From Carex sylvatica (taxonomy: Eukaryota > Streptophyta > Magnoliopsida > Poales > Cyperaceae), in NCBI GenBank assembly GCA_964058845.1, contig CAXKVR010000107.1, forward strand, positions 216,114 to 280,113: a stretch of 64,000 nucleotides of DNA, written 5' to 3'. Positions 20,981 through 33,929 of this stretch are shown here, one piece after another. Every line of letters starts with the position of its first letter. The first letter of the stretch is position 1. The notes below the pieces were generated by a model. It had not been told where the DNA came from, made no database searches, and was given only the letters and a program-made list of their open reading frames with translations. The position numbers were made by a program, and so were the translations under genes.

Positions 20981-23900
20981 CTGTGATTTTTAAAATTTCA
21001 CTCATGTTTATTGAACTTTTTTAAATTTTATTTTTGGAATATATTAGCCTTTCTATTTTATTTTTGCTACCCACTACCGTCTCTTTTGATGTGTTGATTT
21101 AATTACATTTTTTTTTAGAGTTAATTTTTCATATGCTCTTCAACTTGTCTTGATTTTCTCATTTGTCCCTCTAGAGTTTAATATATTGTAAATATCCTCC
21201 AACTCTTCAACTAATTTCTTAATTCTCCTTGACAGTAAGAAAAAAAAAATATCTAGGCAAATATTATTAAAAAAATTAATTCATATTTGGTTAAAAAAAA
21301 AAATGAACCAAAATACTCCTAAAAATTATAAAATGTCCTGCTTTACTTTGTTGTGTCCATCATAGACGACACTATTAAGCCACCAAAGACTGACGCATTT
21401 ATGATTGAAAAACCGACCTCTTAAATTTCTATCTACACCAAATGAACTTGGGACTAGAAAAAGGACAAAGATGCGGGCCCAGCGGTGTCAGAGCAGACTC
21501 GTCTCAATAACGGAACTAAAAAACAAAATCTGTGAAGCTTTCAACTACCATACTTTCTTTGATTGGTTGAATCTATTTACTTTGTGATTAAATTTGGTGG
21601 AGAAAGAGTGATTGAGGGAGATTATCAAATACAGTCATGGCATGAGCCTAGCGCTGTATATTTCTCAGTCTATACTAATGTTTGTTATATATAAAGAAAT
21701 CCTATTTTGTTATGAACTGCTGGTCTTGTCTTGATAATCCTATTTTGGTACAGATTAATTAATTGCTCTTTTTAGCATGTCCGGTCCCAAGTCTCAGTGT
21801 ATCTGATAAGTTTGAGTCAAAATTGTATATTTTAGCATGTCCGTTTGGCAAAGAGGAAACTCACCCGCTGGAGACACAGGCCTCTTTTGGTTCTATTTAG
21901 AAACTCAAGAAGTATTCCAAGATGGCGAGAAAGAAATTAAGCCTTTTTCTTATTATGTGCAACACAGTAAAAGATTACAAATCTTATTTTTTTTTCAATT
22001 TAATAACACATCTTTTTAGAATTTTTAAAGTAACACAATATATATATATATATATATTTTAAAATTGATGTTTTCGCCATACCATCTTTGAATCCTACTT
22101 CAGCACAATTTTTAGAAGTTACTATCTGGGAAAAAAAAATACAGAGTTGTATTTTTCTAAAAAAACAATCATTTTAATCCGGTACGCATGTATTTTGTAT
22201 TTTTCAGAGATGACACATATATTATCTGTCAATTAATTGGTAAAATTTGGTACATTTTGTCATACTATTTGTTATGCGCAGATATTACCTATGTGTCACA
22301 TCCGAAGGGTGCATAGATAATATTTGCGTGTCAGATAAAAATGAAAATTTTCAAATAAATATGATAAGTGTTTTGTTTTTTTTTCTGAATGATAACTAAA
22401 AAAAAGTTCAGCAATTCAGTCTCCGAGTGCAACTGGATAAGATGGTAGTAGTGTAGTTAATTGTAGTTTTGTTTTCTTTTATTGAATATAGTACTGCCGT
22501 GGCAGATTCATCCACATTGAATGAGAGTCAATTAATTCTCATTTAATTTAAAAAATATATACTTTGACATAATTTTGCTATAAATTTTAGAGTAAATGGT
22601 ATAAATACAGTAATATTGAGCTATATTTTTACGTGAAAATATATGATTGATCTCCATATGAAATTTTTTAAATTGATCTCTATAATTTGAAAATCTGTCA
22701 CAACCAGAGCGCTGCTATATCAAACAATGCAGAGTAATTTGTTTTCGAAACAAAATAAAGCATATAACCTAAACTGAATTACTATTTCTCAAAAGAAAAA
22801 GAGAGAGAAAAATAATTAGATCTCGCAATCAAACTGCTAAATAAAGAGCGATCACGCACTGGTGAATATTCATAATTGGAATCTCCATGTATAGGATGAG
22901 CAAATAGAAAGACATGAAATAGGAGAGGGATAATACAGATGGAATGAAAATATAATTAGTTGAATTTAATAGGACCATGTAAATTAAAACCTTTTTTTTA
23001 TCAATACAAATGTTAGAGGTTTATGCCGCTAACCTTAAAAAATAAAAATAAAGAGCGATCAACAGAAAAATGTGTATTTATCAGCTATGGCCTTCCAAAT
23101 TTTTTTCTTCTAGAAAGATCCGAATGAGCTTACATAGCCAGTACATGACAAAAAATTAACGGGGGACGACACAAATAGACAATTTTAAAAAGTTAAACGA
23201 AGTATTTTTCACGATTAAAATGTTGTATTTTGTCTGGTATCTCAGAGTTTGGTTGAATTGATTTGCAGCCTAGGAAATAGCAGATAGGTAATATGAATTT
23301 CTGATAGTGATATTGTGAGAATAGAAATTAATGGCCAAAGAGAGATGAGAGATCGAGGTAGTTGGAAAGCGATAGCATATTAAATCTCCAGAAGTGATAA
23401 AATTAATGTTCGGCGTTATCATAGATTATGCTGACGACAAATTATTTTGGACCCCATTTTAACAAATGCATAATTTTACGGTTTAATTTTTGCGCACGTT
23501 TTCTTTGTACCAAGTGCATGAATCCAGGAGGTTATGTTACCGCATGCAATCATGCAAACACAAAAATTAGGGGGCCAATATTTGGTACAGATTTGATTTG
23601 AGGAGTATAACCAACACAAAAATTATGCATTTAAACATATATAAGCAAATAAAAATCATGAGCAAAACAACAATTTCAATTTACAGGCGTTTCGCATAGA
23701 GAGAGGTGGTGGTATTATGTACATATCAGTTCATACGGTCTCCATAGAATAATTATTTGAAGATCAAATTTATACTTTTATTATTTTTTATTCTTTAGAT
23801 GGATAGAATATCACTAATTCAAATAGTCTATAATTTTTAGAGATTTTTTACCTATTCAAAACATAGTAAAAGAATTTTAAAATATACTATTTGAATATCT

Positions 23901-24659
23901 TGAAATGTTAACACATCGTCTAGATAGATTAACTCAAAATAACATCTTTCAAGTTAATGCATCTCAGCCATTTGATATTTAACAGAGATAATACAGTCAC
24001 AATATATAATTTAAGGGGTCTTTTAATATTAGTGTAGATCTAGTTTACATATATAAATCTTGAAGTATATTGAACAGTTTAGATGCATTAATTCTTTTTT
24101 TAGTTAATGCAGAGGATGCAAATTCTAATTGCCCCACGTACTGTATATTTGTGATTTCTAAACAAATTAAGTTGGACGGCTGAGGTCTAAAATGCAAAGG
24201 AATGACTCTCCAGTCTCCAGTCTCCATTGATGAATGCTCAGTAGTGACAGAGTACAGAGTAATTCTGATTTTGACAGCCACCGTCCAGATTCACATGTGC
24301 ATTTTCAATATTCAACAAACCCATCAAGAATTTATCTAAGAAGAATGAATTCTTCTTGAATGAGATTCGATTTGGGTTCCATTCATTGCATGGCACGCAG
24401 TACAACTGAATCATACATCAGAAATGAAGCCAGCGGAAGAACACAAACAAGTAATAAGGGCCACGAGGCATAGGTAAAAGATACAAAAGTGCGTGGACCA
24501 TCAGAGGATGACAAATTGACATTTGACAATGATTGATGAACTCTCGCTAGATGCACTCATGCTCACAGCAGCACACGTATCGGTATAGGCTGCTCTAAGT
24601 TGAATTTTTTTTATAAACCATAAATAATTAAATGAAATTTATGATTGAATTTTTTTTTA
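20981..24659. other. long intergenic stretch, no gene seen
   Basis: AT-rich sequence (for example a TA run at 22040-22058) without recognisable coding potential, RNA gene or transposon ends. Short open frames at 21405, 21837 and 24045 show no domain or codon signal that I trust. Confidence 0.5.
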
Positions 24660-24673
24660 AAAAAACCATAAGT

Positions 24674-24882
24674 ACCGAACGGACCGTTCGGCCTCACAGC
24701 TACCTTTTCCCTAGACTGAACGGACCGTTCGGTCTCAACTTTTTTTTTTTCAATTTTTTTTCAAATTTGCACGATGGCTGCACAATTTCTACCACAGAAG
24801 ATCTGGACTTGTTTTCTCCAGATCGGACGGACAGTTCGGTCTCTATTTTTTTTCTCCGGACTGAACGGACTGTTCGGTCTCT
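24674..24882 (+). repeat. GAACGGACCGTTCGG palindromic repeats in the left end of the second MULE
   Basis: Four copies of the near-palindrome, each followed by TCTC or CTCA and a T-run, spaced about 45-110 bases apart. The best are CGAACGGACCGTTCGG and TGAACGGACCGTTCGG. The presumed right TIR has only one recognisable counterpart. Confidence 0.7.
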
Positions 24883-25487
24883 GTCTTTTTTTCTTTTTCT
24901 CCAGATTTTTCCTCTATATTTTTTCTTTTTTCTTCTAATATTACTGTTTTCATCATTTTTTCAATCGATTTTTGTTTGTTACCTGTGGCTTTTTGTAAAT
25001 AATTTCAAAATAAAGATAAAGTAAATTTTTTAATTTTTTTAAAAAAATAATTATTACTATTTTGACTAAATCGGTTTTTGTCTGTTCCATGTGGCTTTTT
25101 TAAAATAATTTTAAAGTAAAGATAAAGTAAACTTTTTAATTTTTCTAAAGAAATAATTATTACTAGTTTGACTGAACAATCGAGAATTTTAATTGGAGAC
25201 CAAATTAGGGATTCGGTCTCCATTTAATTTTTTTTAATGTAAATATCCATCTTCTTCTTTCCTCCAACAGACAATTGATTTCTTCTTCTCCACCATTTTC
25301 ACCATTTTAAGCTAAAAATCAAGCTCTATCAAAATATTGTGTTTTTACAGATCGGCCTCTGCATTGTGTTGGTACCTTTTATCTAAAGATTGTAGTAAGT
25401 TTATTTTTTTTAATTACGATCATATTTTAGGTTGTAAAATTAAAAATGATATCGATGATTGATTGTGAATTTTTTTTTGTTCAGATA

Positions 25488-25533
25488 ATGTCTCAAGTGA
25501 TAATAAATGTTTATTATGGACGCGAAATTTCAG
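25488..25533 (+). pseudogene. truncated transposase N-terminus (second MULE)
   Basis: ATG followed by SQVIINVYYGREI, closely similar to the transposase start of the third element (MSLLLINVYYGGNL, 58949 minus) and related to MLVALYVGGKL at 9236. About fifteen codons are present before the sequence becomes antisense PMD coding sequence. A T-rich tract and CAG acceptor immediately precede it. Confidence 0.6.
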
Positions 25534-27583
25534 ATGCACCGACCTGCAGGATTTGCCATTGATGGACCAGCACCACCATCTCTTAGGGCACCACTTTCTC
25601 CTAGGATATGCCCTTCTATCCTAATGGACCTCATTGACTGAAAAATGTCAGATATATCATCATACATGGCGGTTTGAGGAACTTCGACCCATGGTTCCCT
25701 CGAAAATTGGTCTGGAAAATCAGTGCTGATATCGATATTTCTTATATAAACTGGAAGTTCTGCCTGCTCAAGCATGGCTGTGAACAGTGCAATCTGTCCG
25801 AGATCGGATAGGACATCACGGCTATTTTCAAGCATCATAAGTCCAAAAGCCTTCTGTCCAGGCGTCTTTACCATACTGATTCCTTTTGCGGTCTGCTTCA
25901 ACTGGCAGAATCTCTACAAGAAAATGATATATTTAAAATATAATTTGTGTGATTTAATAAAATAAAATAATATATTAAAAAGAAAAATTAAAATACTTAC
26001 CAAACAAGCTTGAATCATGGCATCTGGGACATACCCAATATCTGCTACGTGTCCTCCATGTTCGGGTACTGCCTGGCTCAGATTATCTTCATTGTCTTAC
26101 TTTGGATACACACTTAACATGCCATGATGGAAGAACCATTCCATATACTCATGATACCTTGGGTAAAAGTGAAAATTAATAAATATTTCATAGCATTGTT
26201 AAATGTAAATATTATATTTTATATTTTAAATTTAATCGTACCTATCTGGAAGATAAGGATAAAGCTATCCATGTTCAGAACGCTGTGCAAAATTTTGGGG
26301 AGGTGTCATGATAAATTGATGAAAATATTCGCTCCAGTCCACAGAGGATCCGTCATCAAACAACCTTCGTCCTTGTGTCCATTTGCGAATATTCTCAAGA
26401 TAGTTGAAGGCTGGCGGAGCTAGTAAAGGAACTGGTTGAAATAATCCAAACTGCCGAAAAACCCTCTCGGGAAGGTGATACTCTACCTCCCAGAAATGGA
26501 TGCACCACATGCGGCATGGAAAGAACGGCTGGTCTCTTATCCCGTGCCAATGCATTATGTTTTGGTAACCTTTGTACGGCGTCCAATTGACAACATTGGA
26601 CTTCAAATGCTCAAATTGACATCGAGATTGCGATGTGCCTAAGTTGTAAACACATGACAATTATAAGTGTACATTTAACACAAACTTATATGGAAAAATA
26701 TAATATTTATAATTAAAATGTACCTTTCCTAGGGTTACCCTCCCATAGATGCGAAATGGTCCATTTTGCTCCATATGCTCGTATGTCATCCACTGGTTCG
26801 CCGTCAAATGGTATATCATGTGGTCTGGGCCGGCCAATAGAAAACCGAGTCCAAGACCACATCTGAAGCAGTAGTAATTGACCATTAATTGAACTTGCTT
26901 TATATCTGCATGCCCGTGACAACTCGCGATATAGACATGCAAGTACAACACCTCTCCAGTTATAATAGTTTTTACCTCGAGGTCCCAAATCCTCCAGAAA
27001 TTGTAAATACATTAACCGAACGGAGCTTGAATTCGCATCAGGAAACATTATAGTCCCAAACAACTTCATTGCATATGCTCGTGTGTGCCAATTGATTATC
27101 TACTGGTCACTGACTCTATCTAATTCCGTATTTACAAAATTTATTCTCAACCATACAAGATGCACATAGTTTTGTAAGATTGATATTTTCTCATTGGGTT
27201 GACCCGAATTCTCCACCTTTTTATAATAAAAATCATTCTCATTTCATTCATAACCATCATACACTTCATGTTCTAGGCAATCTAGGATCAATTGTGACAA
27301 ATTATCATCGGTACATCCAGAGATAGCCTTTCCTGTAAACATAGATGTTAAACAAAATTATACTACTACAAAATTTCAATTAATAACAAAAGTATAAATT
27401 AGCAGCAAAAAATATTTTACCGGTAACAGATAAGTAATAAGCATAAATTATATACATATTCGATCTAGTTTTCATCATAAAATAACGTCAAATATCTTGT
27501 ATTTTGAATATAAAGTGAATATAATACATCTAGAATCAAGTTACTGCATTTGTTTGATTTTAATTTGCAGGAAATGAAGAAAA

Positions 27584-27915
27584 ATGTCCAGTGCGGACGC
27601 ACGGATTACGATATGGCCGTAATGAGTACTTAGATGGATTTCTGGATGCGCGCCAATTTAAAAAATGTATAATAAGCTATTCATCAAAATATGTGCGGAC
27701 GCACAGATATAAATGCAGCTGCACAGAAAAAGTCCGAGCCCAGTGCGGACGCACTGTAGCAGCAGCCAAAAATAAAGTCTGAACTTAAAACGGCCACAAC
27801 TTTTGACTCGTAACTCCGTTTTGGGTATATGACCACTTTTCGGAAAGCCAACGAGAAGATCTACAACCTAAGAATCTAAAAAAGAAAATTTGGAGTAAGT
27901 GTGGACGCACTGGAT
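27584..27915. repeat. four AGTGCGGACGCACT palindromes
   Basis: AGTGCG-GA-CGCACT (perfect 6-bp arms) or one-base variants occur at about 27584, 27691, 27750 and 27897 in the left part of the insertion. They stand out as GC-rich islands in AT-rich DNA. Confidence 0.75.
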
Positions 27916-28669
27916 CCACAGACAGCCAAAAAATATGTTTTTCAACACGTTTTCTATTTTTAGCGCATCAGGGACGTTTTTTACAGCTAAACTTGGACAA
28001 AACAGCCTGAGAAACAATCCAAAAATAGCACCCACTAAGCCCATTCACCCCACAACTATGCCTCTTGATTGGACATAGTCTTTGGCTATAAAAAATGGGG
28101 TTCTTTCCCATTCAAGACATCTCACATCTCTCATCTTACAACTCTCTCTCTCTCTCACCCCTTGGTGCATGCCAATTTCCATAAAATATAACGATAAATC
28201 TGTAGCCATTCTAGGAGTTCCGAAAGCTTTTCAAGGAAGGAGAAGAAGGTCCAAGCAAGATTTCGGCAATATTGAGGTTCTTGATTCAATAAAGGGTGTA
28301 ACTATTTCTTTATTTCATTTCTTCTTATTTTTGGCAACTTTTGTAATGGATTTCTCCAAGAGAGAGTAGATCTCTTTCTAGGGATTTAGGTCAATGCATG
28401 AACTTGTTTAATTGTATCTTATTTGGTTATTTATTTTTATCATGATTGTTTTATGGAATTTGATGCTAATTTCTGAGATTTATAATTTGTGCTAATTACA
28501 TAATTAGTACTTAAAATCGATGTAGTTCCGCTTTGGATTCGAAAGAACCAAAGAAGTTAGGACGAGAGGAGAGTACCAACTATGAACACAAATACCTTAG
28601 GTTTTGATTAAGGTCTAACCAACTGCGAAATCAAATCAGAACTACAGAAATTAGGGTTAGGAACTTGGT

Positions 28670-28850
28670 GAAGGACGTAACTGTGAAGTCATACCCTTAT
28701 TAGGACATCTCAAATAGAATCAGATATAGAATCAGATATTGGTATGAAGGACGTAACTGTGAAGTATCAATATTTAAGGAGATGAGAGACTAATAAGAGC
28801 TTATGGTCTAGGTAGCTAGGATGAAGGACGTAACTGTGAAGTCCGAATTA
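28670..28850 (+). repeat. GAAGGACGTAACTGTGAAGT, three copies
   Basis: The 20-base string GAAGGACGTAACTGTGAAGT occurs identically near 28671, 28746 and 28823, about 76 bases apart, with diverged spacers. It lies inside the 1.87-kb insertion. Confidence 0.85.
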
Positions 28851-29839
28851 CTTAGGCACGTTATTAATTCACGAAAGTGACCCTTAATGACATATTAGGT
28901 TAGAAATCTCATCAAATCATACATGAATTTAAACAAACACCGAATAGATAGAATTAGCAAGGAATTGTAGACCGAATACCCCTAGATCTCCTTAACTTGA
29001 AAGCAAACCAATCTTTACTTTCTTTATTTTTTATTTATTGTTTATAATTTCTCTTTTTCGGGTATTGAACCCAACCTTTAGGACTACTTAAACAAACCCC
29101 CTATTCTATTTTATTGCACTTATTTCTTTTCTGAAATTAATTAATAAAGTCTAAATCTAGTATCTAAACTTACTCCCTGTGGATCGATACCCGATAATAT
29201 ACTACGCGGTAGGATTATATACTTGCAATCTGAACTGAAAGTGTATTTAAGGTTAAAATGTACAGTTTGATGTACTAAAACTTTGTACTATACATTTTTG
29301 GTGTAACAATAAGCCCACAAATAGCTAATATCTTCTAATGTCACTGTGCAATCCCCCACCGGAAGATAAAAACTATTTGTCTCGGACCTTCACCTCTCGA
29401 CGAGAGTAGTGATCAACCATTTGTCAATTTGACAACGATGGACTTCGACCATCTGATACAATTCTAAGTTCTTCACACCTTCTTTCATACTTTGGTGGTA
29501 GTTAATGTGCATTTGGCAAGCTCCAGGACGCAACCAATGATTAGGCTGGAACGATAATTGTCATGCAAAAAAGTTTGACCAAAAATTAAATTTGAATTCA
29601 GGAATTTAATAAGTAAATTTAAATCCAAACCAATATTAAACAAATACCGTTACAGTCGCCGCATGTGATTGATGTTGTGCATGAGGCAACTGCAATAAAG
29701 GTTCTTCACCTTGCTTTTCACCTTTCATTTTTCACTACAATCTAAATAAATACATACAAAACAAATTAACATGCAAATTCAATTCAATATTAACATGCAT
29801 GACATTCAAACCCAATCAAATATTAACATTCATTCTACA

Positions 29840-30960
29840 CTAAAAAAAAAATCATTCGACAATTACTACATGCATTTACACTAAAATAAACTACATGCAA
29901 ATAAACCATGCATCTACATAATTACAAAATAAATAATTCAAAAAATACTACATGCATAATCTACACTAAAAAAAATTACATACACACAAACCATGCATAT
30001 ACATAAACCGTGCAAATAAAAAAATCATTCAACAATTACTACATCTACACTAAAAAAACTACATGCAAATAAACCTTGCATCTATATAATTATGAAATAA
30101 ATAATTCAAAAAATATTACATGCATCATCTACACTAAAAAAAACTACATGCACATAAACCATGCATCTACATAAACCATGCAAATGAAAAAAAAACATTC
30201 AACAATTACTACTTTGCATCTACACTAAACAAAAACTACATGCAAATAAACCTTGCATCTATATAATTATGAAATAAATAATCCAAAAAATACTACATGC
30301 ATCATCTACACTAAAAAAACTACATGCACATAAACTATGCATCTACATAAACCATGCAAATAAAAAAAATCATTCAACAATTACTACATGCATCTACACT
30401 AAAAAAAACTACATGCAAATAAACCTTGCATCTATATAATTACGAATAAATAATTCAAAAAATACTACATGCATAATCTACACTAAAAAAAATTACATAC
30501 ACATAAATCATACATCTACATAAATCAAGCAAATAAAAAAATCATTCAACAATTACTACATCTACACTAAAAAAAACTACAGGCAAATAAACCTTGCATC
30601 TATATAATTATGAAATAAATAATTCAAAAAATACTACATGCATCATCTACACTAAAAAAAACTACATGCACATAAACCATGCATCTACATAAACCATGCA
30701 AATAAAAAAAAATATTCAACAATTACTACTTGCATCTACACTAAACAAAAACTACATGCAAATAAACCTTGCATCTATATAATTATGAAATAAATAATCC
30801 AAAAAAAACTACATGCATCATCTACACTAAAAAAAATTACATGCACATAAACCATGCATCTACATAAATCATGCAAATAAAAAAATCATACAACAATTAC
30901 TACATACATCTGCACTAAAAAAAAACTACATGCAAATAAATTACTACATAAACTATTTTT
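29840..30960. repeat. 171-bp tandem array, about six and a half copies
   Basis: The marker CAACAATTACTAC recurs at about 29859, 30031, 30201, 30377, 30548, 30718 and 30892, a spacing near 171 bases. Each unit has two related halves built on CATCTACACTAAAAAAA and ACATGCAAATAAACC. The units are A- and C-rich on the plus strand. It lies upstream of the PMD pseudogene start. Confidence 0.9.
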
Positions 30961-31455
30961 TTATACTACATTTCCAACATAAACTATTTATACTACTAAA
31001 AAAAATACATATAAACTATTTATACTACAAAAAGAAAAAATTACACATAAACGATTTATTTATACTACAATTACAACATAAACCATTTATTCTAATCATT
31101 TATTCATAATTATGAATTATTTAACAAAAATAAAAGAATTAAATACATACCTAACGAAATTTATAGATCTGAAGTTTTTATTTTTTTTCTTTCAAAATAA
31201 ACAAAATTATGTGATTAGAATAAAAATCACACTAATTATGAGAGTTAAAAAAAATTAGATGAAGGAAGAAAGAAGAAATAGGAAAGGAGGCACGCAGAGA
31301 GAAGGAAGGAGGGAGCCACAGGTTGGATAGAAAAAGGAAAAAAAATAGAGATCGAACCAACCGTCCGGTCTGGAGCAACCGCACACCAGCATAAAGTTCA
31401 ACTAGTAAGTTTCATGAACATTTACTCAAATTAAAGCTTAATTTGTAATTTACAG

Positions 31456-33417
31456 CATCACCTGACTTGTTTATTCATTTTCATGTGGAGGCAAAATTAA
31501 ATAAAGGAAAAGATCCAACTATGAGGGAGCTTTTTATCCATCTTCATTGTCGTCGAAACAGTAAAGGCAAATCACCCATTCTGGCCAAACTGGAAGCTGC
31601 CGTGGAGGCTGAGAAGCTTATGGCGGAACAAATGGAGAATGCTTATGCTATTGGTCTAATGGACCCAAGTACAGAGGAGATTCCCACTGGTATTGAAGAG
31701 TTGGATGTGAACTCCTTGCAATTTACCAACACCAGAACATAATCTATTTACGTAAGTTGAACTTCACATTACTTTGCTGAATCTGCATACCTAAGTACAA
31801 AACAAGGTCAAAATATATATTACAGCAACTTTTCACTTTATTACCTAAATTTCACTTTATTTCAGCAACAGGTTTACTATCCTACAGTAATAAGTCTACT
31901 TTTTATATATTTATTCAGTACATAAAAATGTCAAAATAACACATCTTTTTATGTTTCTCATATGGTGCAACTCACAGCAAAAGGTGGATGCCATGATGGC
32001 TGATGGGGTTAATGCCGACATGGATGAGAGCAACATGTTCATATAAGCTACTGGCAGAGTAAGCCATGGTAGGGTGCTCGAATTTGGAACCATGCTTGAT
32101 GGAAAGGTGCAAACAGCAACCAATCGATGCAGACCTAATTACTCAGCCTCTTCTGTTACTGTTCTGCATTGACAAACAATTCAAAGTAGAAAAACTTCTT
32201 CCGCACTCAAGTACAATCGCACCTAGCTGACAGTGATCGCCTTCGAGCTGAGGATAGAGCTGAAGTGAGAAGAGAACTAGCAAATTATCAGATGTTGTTC
32301 AACCAAATGTTATTGATGGTCGGGCCACAAGGGCTCAATGTACATGTAAATTATACCAATTTGATACCAAATTTACATTTTAAAATTTGTTTGATGTGAT
32401 GACAGATTTTAATAGTTGACAGCAGCTTTGTTGCTACTGTAGTTAAGGCCAATTTGATTTTAATTTGTTTCATGTAATTAAGACCATCCAAGGGCAACTC
32501 TCGATGGTTGGGAGTAGCTTTGTTGCTACTATAGCTGTTGTATTTATTATTAAGACGGTTTCAATGAAATTGTTAACTTAAGATAATCAATTTATTGTTA
32601 CAAATTAGATCTGATTTTGTAATCTCTAAAATATAAAACTTGTGCTTGCAAATTCAATGCTCAGGGTCAAGCTCATTATTCTCAACCAACTCAGGCAGTA
32701 GCTTCACAGATGCAGAACACCAACTCCCAGGTAATGAGTTCAACATAAATTATACATAAATCCCTTTATTTAGAGTGATTAGAGTGATTCCAATGCTCAT
32801 AGTGCAAAATTCTGAATTTTGAGGGGGCTATGTAAAATAATTTATTCATAGCAAAGCTTTTGTCTTAATTATTAAGATAGTTTCGATGGAATTATTAAGT
32901 TCATAAAACTTGTATTGCCTAAAATTAGATCTTTGACATTGTTCAACTTAGGGTCAAGGAAACAGTTCGGGAACTCACCAATGTTTTTTTGGGAATTTAC
33001 CTAATTTTCAGGTGCCATTTTAACTTAAGAAAATTAATTAATTGTTACAAATTTTATCTGATTTTCTCATCTCCAAAATATAACACTTGTGCTTGCAAAT
33101 TCAATGCTTAGGGTCAAGCTCATTTTCCTCAAACAACTCAAGCAGTAGCTTCACAGATGCAGAATGCCAACTCTCAGGTAAGGAGATCAACATAAATTCT
33201 ACATAATTCTAAATGCTCATAGTGCAAAATTTTGAATTTTGAGGGGGGTATGTAAAATAATGTATTCATAGCAATAACATGTTGTTTCTTTTCCGTGTGA
33301 TATAAATAGGGTAATGATTCTCCTATACAGCAAAATCTTGGATTCCAAACACTCTTAAGTCAAGCTAATGTGGGATTAGATGATGTACCCACAAATGAAG
33401 CTGCAATGGGCCAATAG
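31456..33417 (+). pseudogene. CACTA-associated TNP1-like (Ptta/En/Spm) gene, 3' exons
   Basis: Exons readable: from 31456 (after a CAG acceptor; MRELFIHLHCRR, then LEAAVEAEKLMAEQ), about 31980-32150 (ATGRVSHGRVLEFGTMLDGK), about 32184-32344 (a charged helical HLADSDRLRAEDRAEVRREL region), then four short Gln/Ser-rich exons 32665-32730, 32952-33011, 33112-33177 and 33310-33417, ending at a stop. The short exons are all phase 0 and begin GQ or GN. A TAA at about 32045, in front of ATGRVSHG where Gln would be expected, breaks the frame. The assignment rests on the FIHLH and ATGRVSHGRV blocks and on the CACTA terminus downstream. Confidence 0.6.
32574..33272 (+). repeat. 447-bp-spaced duplication containing an exon
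   Basis: Segment 32574-32857 recurs at 33021-33272 at roughly 85% identity by eye. Both include the flanking introns and the 66-bp exon (GQAHYSQPTQAVASQ against GQAHFPQTTQAVASQ). A third, more diverged copy (exon 32952-33011) lies between them, suggesting two rounds of duplication. Confidence 0.85.
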
Positions 33418-33929
33418 CACGTGCTTCTGCCTACAATGAAAACCATCCCTTGTAGTGCATAAAGAGTGCACCTTTTAGGGCTTGTTATTATAATAGAAGT
33501 TCTAACAAATGAACGAACTTGGGGTAAGTTATCTTGTGAATTTTGGATAATTATGGGTGTGTATATTTTGGTATATGGTTACAACTGCAACATGGTATAT
33601 TTTGGTTAACTGGTGTGCATATTTTGGTATAGTTAAAAATGCAAGTGCATTCCTTTCGATGTATGAATACTAAATATGTTATGTTAATGCTTATTAAATA
33701 TTAAATGCTTTACTTAGATCTCATTATAAATGAGTTTCTATTTATATGTTTGTCTTTATATGTTTCAATGAGTATTAGTACCTAGTTGGTACATGGAGGA
33801 TTGTACTTGATTGGTACAGAGAGGATTGTACCTGATTGGTACAGAGATGATTGTAGATGAGAGTATATGTACAATGTCATTCAAGTTATTTCCATGGATA
33901 TATCCACAGAAAAACGAAAACAATTTGCT
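33418..33929. other. CACTA 3' non-coding region
   Basis: AT-rich and without coding potential. Three copies of TTGGTACA-type motifs lie at 33785-33843 (CCTAGTTGGTACATGGAGGA, CTTGATTGGTACAGAGAGGA and CTGATTGGTACAGAGATGA). Confidence 0.5.

Larger units (their letters stand above)
27443..29307. mobile_element. 1.87-kb insertion inside a PMD exon, LTR-like
   Basis: The PMD exon reads correctly on both sides when 27443-29307 is skipped. The direct repeat AATAAGC flanks it (27436-27442 and 29308-29314). Inside are a TATA box (CTATAAAAAATGG, 28086-28098) followed by a CT-rich leader, and a region near 29171-29200 (CTCCCTGTGGATCGATACCC) typical of plant LTR sequences. It could be a solo LTR, but the left end (ATAAATTATA) is not a clean TG, so the class is uncertain. 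Confidence 0.6.
25530..29728 (-). pseudogene. PMD protein pseudogene (second MULE), interrupted
   Basis: Exons readable on the minus strand: 29648-29728 (start MKGEKQGEEP), about 29315-29544 (PNHWLRPGACQMHINY, then LYQMVEVHRCQID, FYLPVGDCTVTLEDISYLW), resuming at 27421-27442 after the insertion (VTG). Then about 26725-27333 (KAISGCTDDNLSQLILDCLE; FPDANSSSVRLMYLQFLED; NWRGVVLACLYRELSRAC), 26265-26640 (FWEVEYHLPERVFRQFGLF), about 25999-26165, and a C-terminal exon 25530-25901. Lesions: TGA at 29390-29392 where RWRPET-type Trp is expected, two stops in the 26725-27333 region (after EVYDGYE and after DRVSDQ), a TAA in the 25999-26165 exon, and loss of the stop codon at the deletion junction. Confidence 0.8.
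24660..31390. mobile_element. second PMD-MULE: internally deleted and invaded copy (edges approximate)
   Basis: The same layout as the complete element is seen in degraded form: a transposase start on the plus strand at the left (25488) and PMD exons on the minus strand (25530-29728). The left end carries four copies of a GAACGGACCGTTCGGTCTC-like motif (24674-24880). The right end (31355-31378) has the inverted counterpart ACCGTCCGGTCT. A deletion joins the first transposase codons to the PMD C-terminus near 25530. The body also holds a 1.87-kb insertion (27443-29307) and a 171-bp satellite-like array (29840-30960). Confidence 0.65.

Noticed and set aside
24632..25024. 130-codon frame with repeated RTERTVR-like peptides
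   Set aside because: It is generated by the repeated GAACGGACCGTTCGG terminal motifs and T-runs of the second MULE.
27591..28369. Short frames within the 1.87-kb insertion as a small gene
   Set aside because: No domain is recognised and the TATA-led sequence looks like an LTR or leader; coding potential is not supported.
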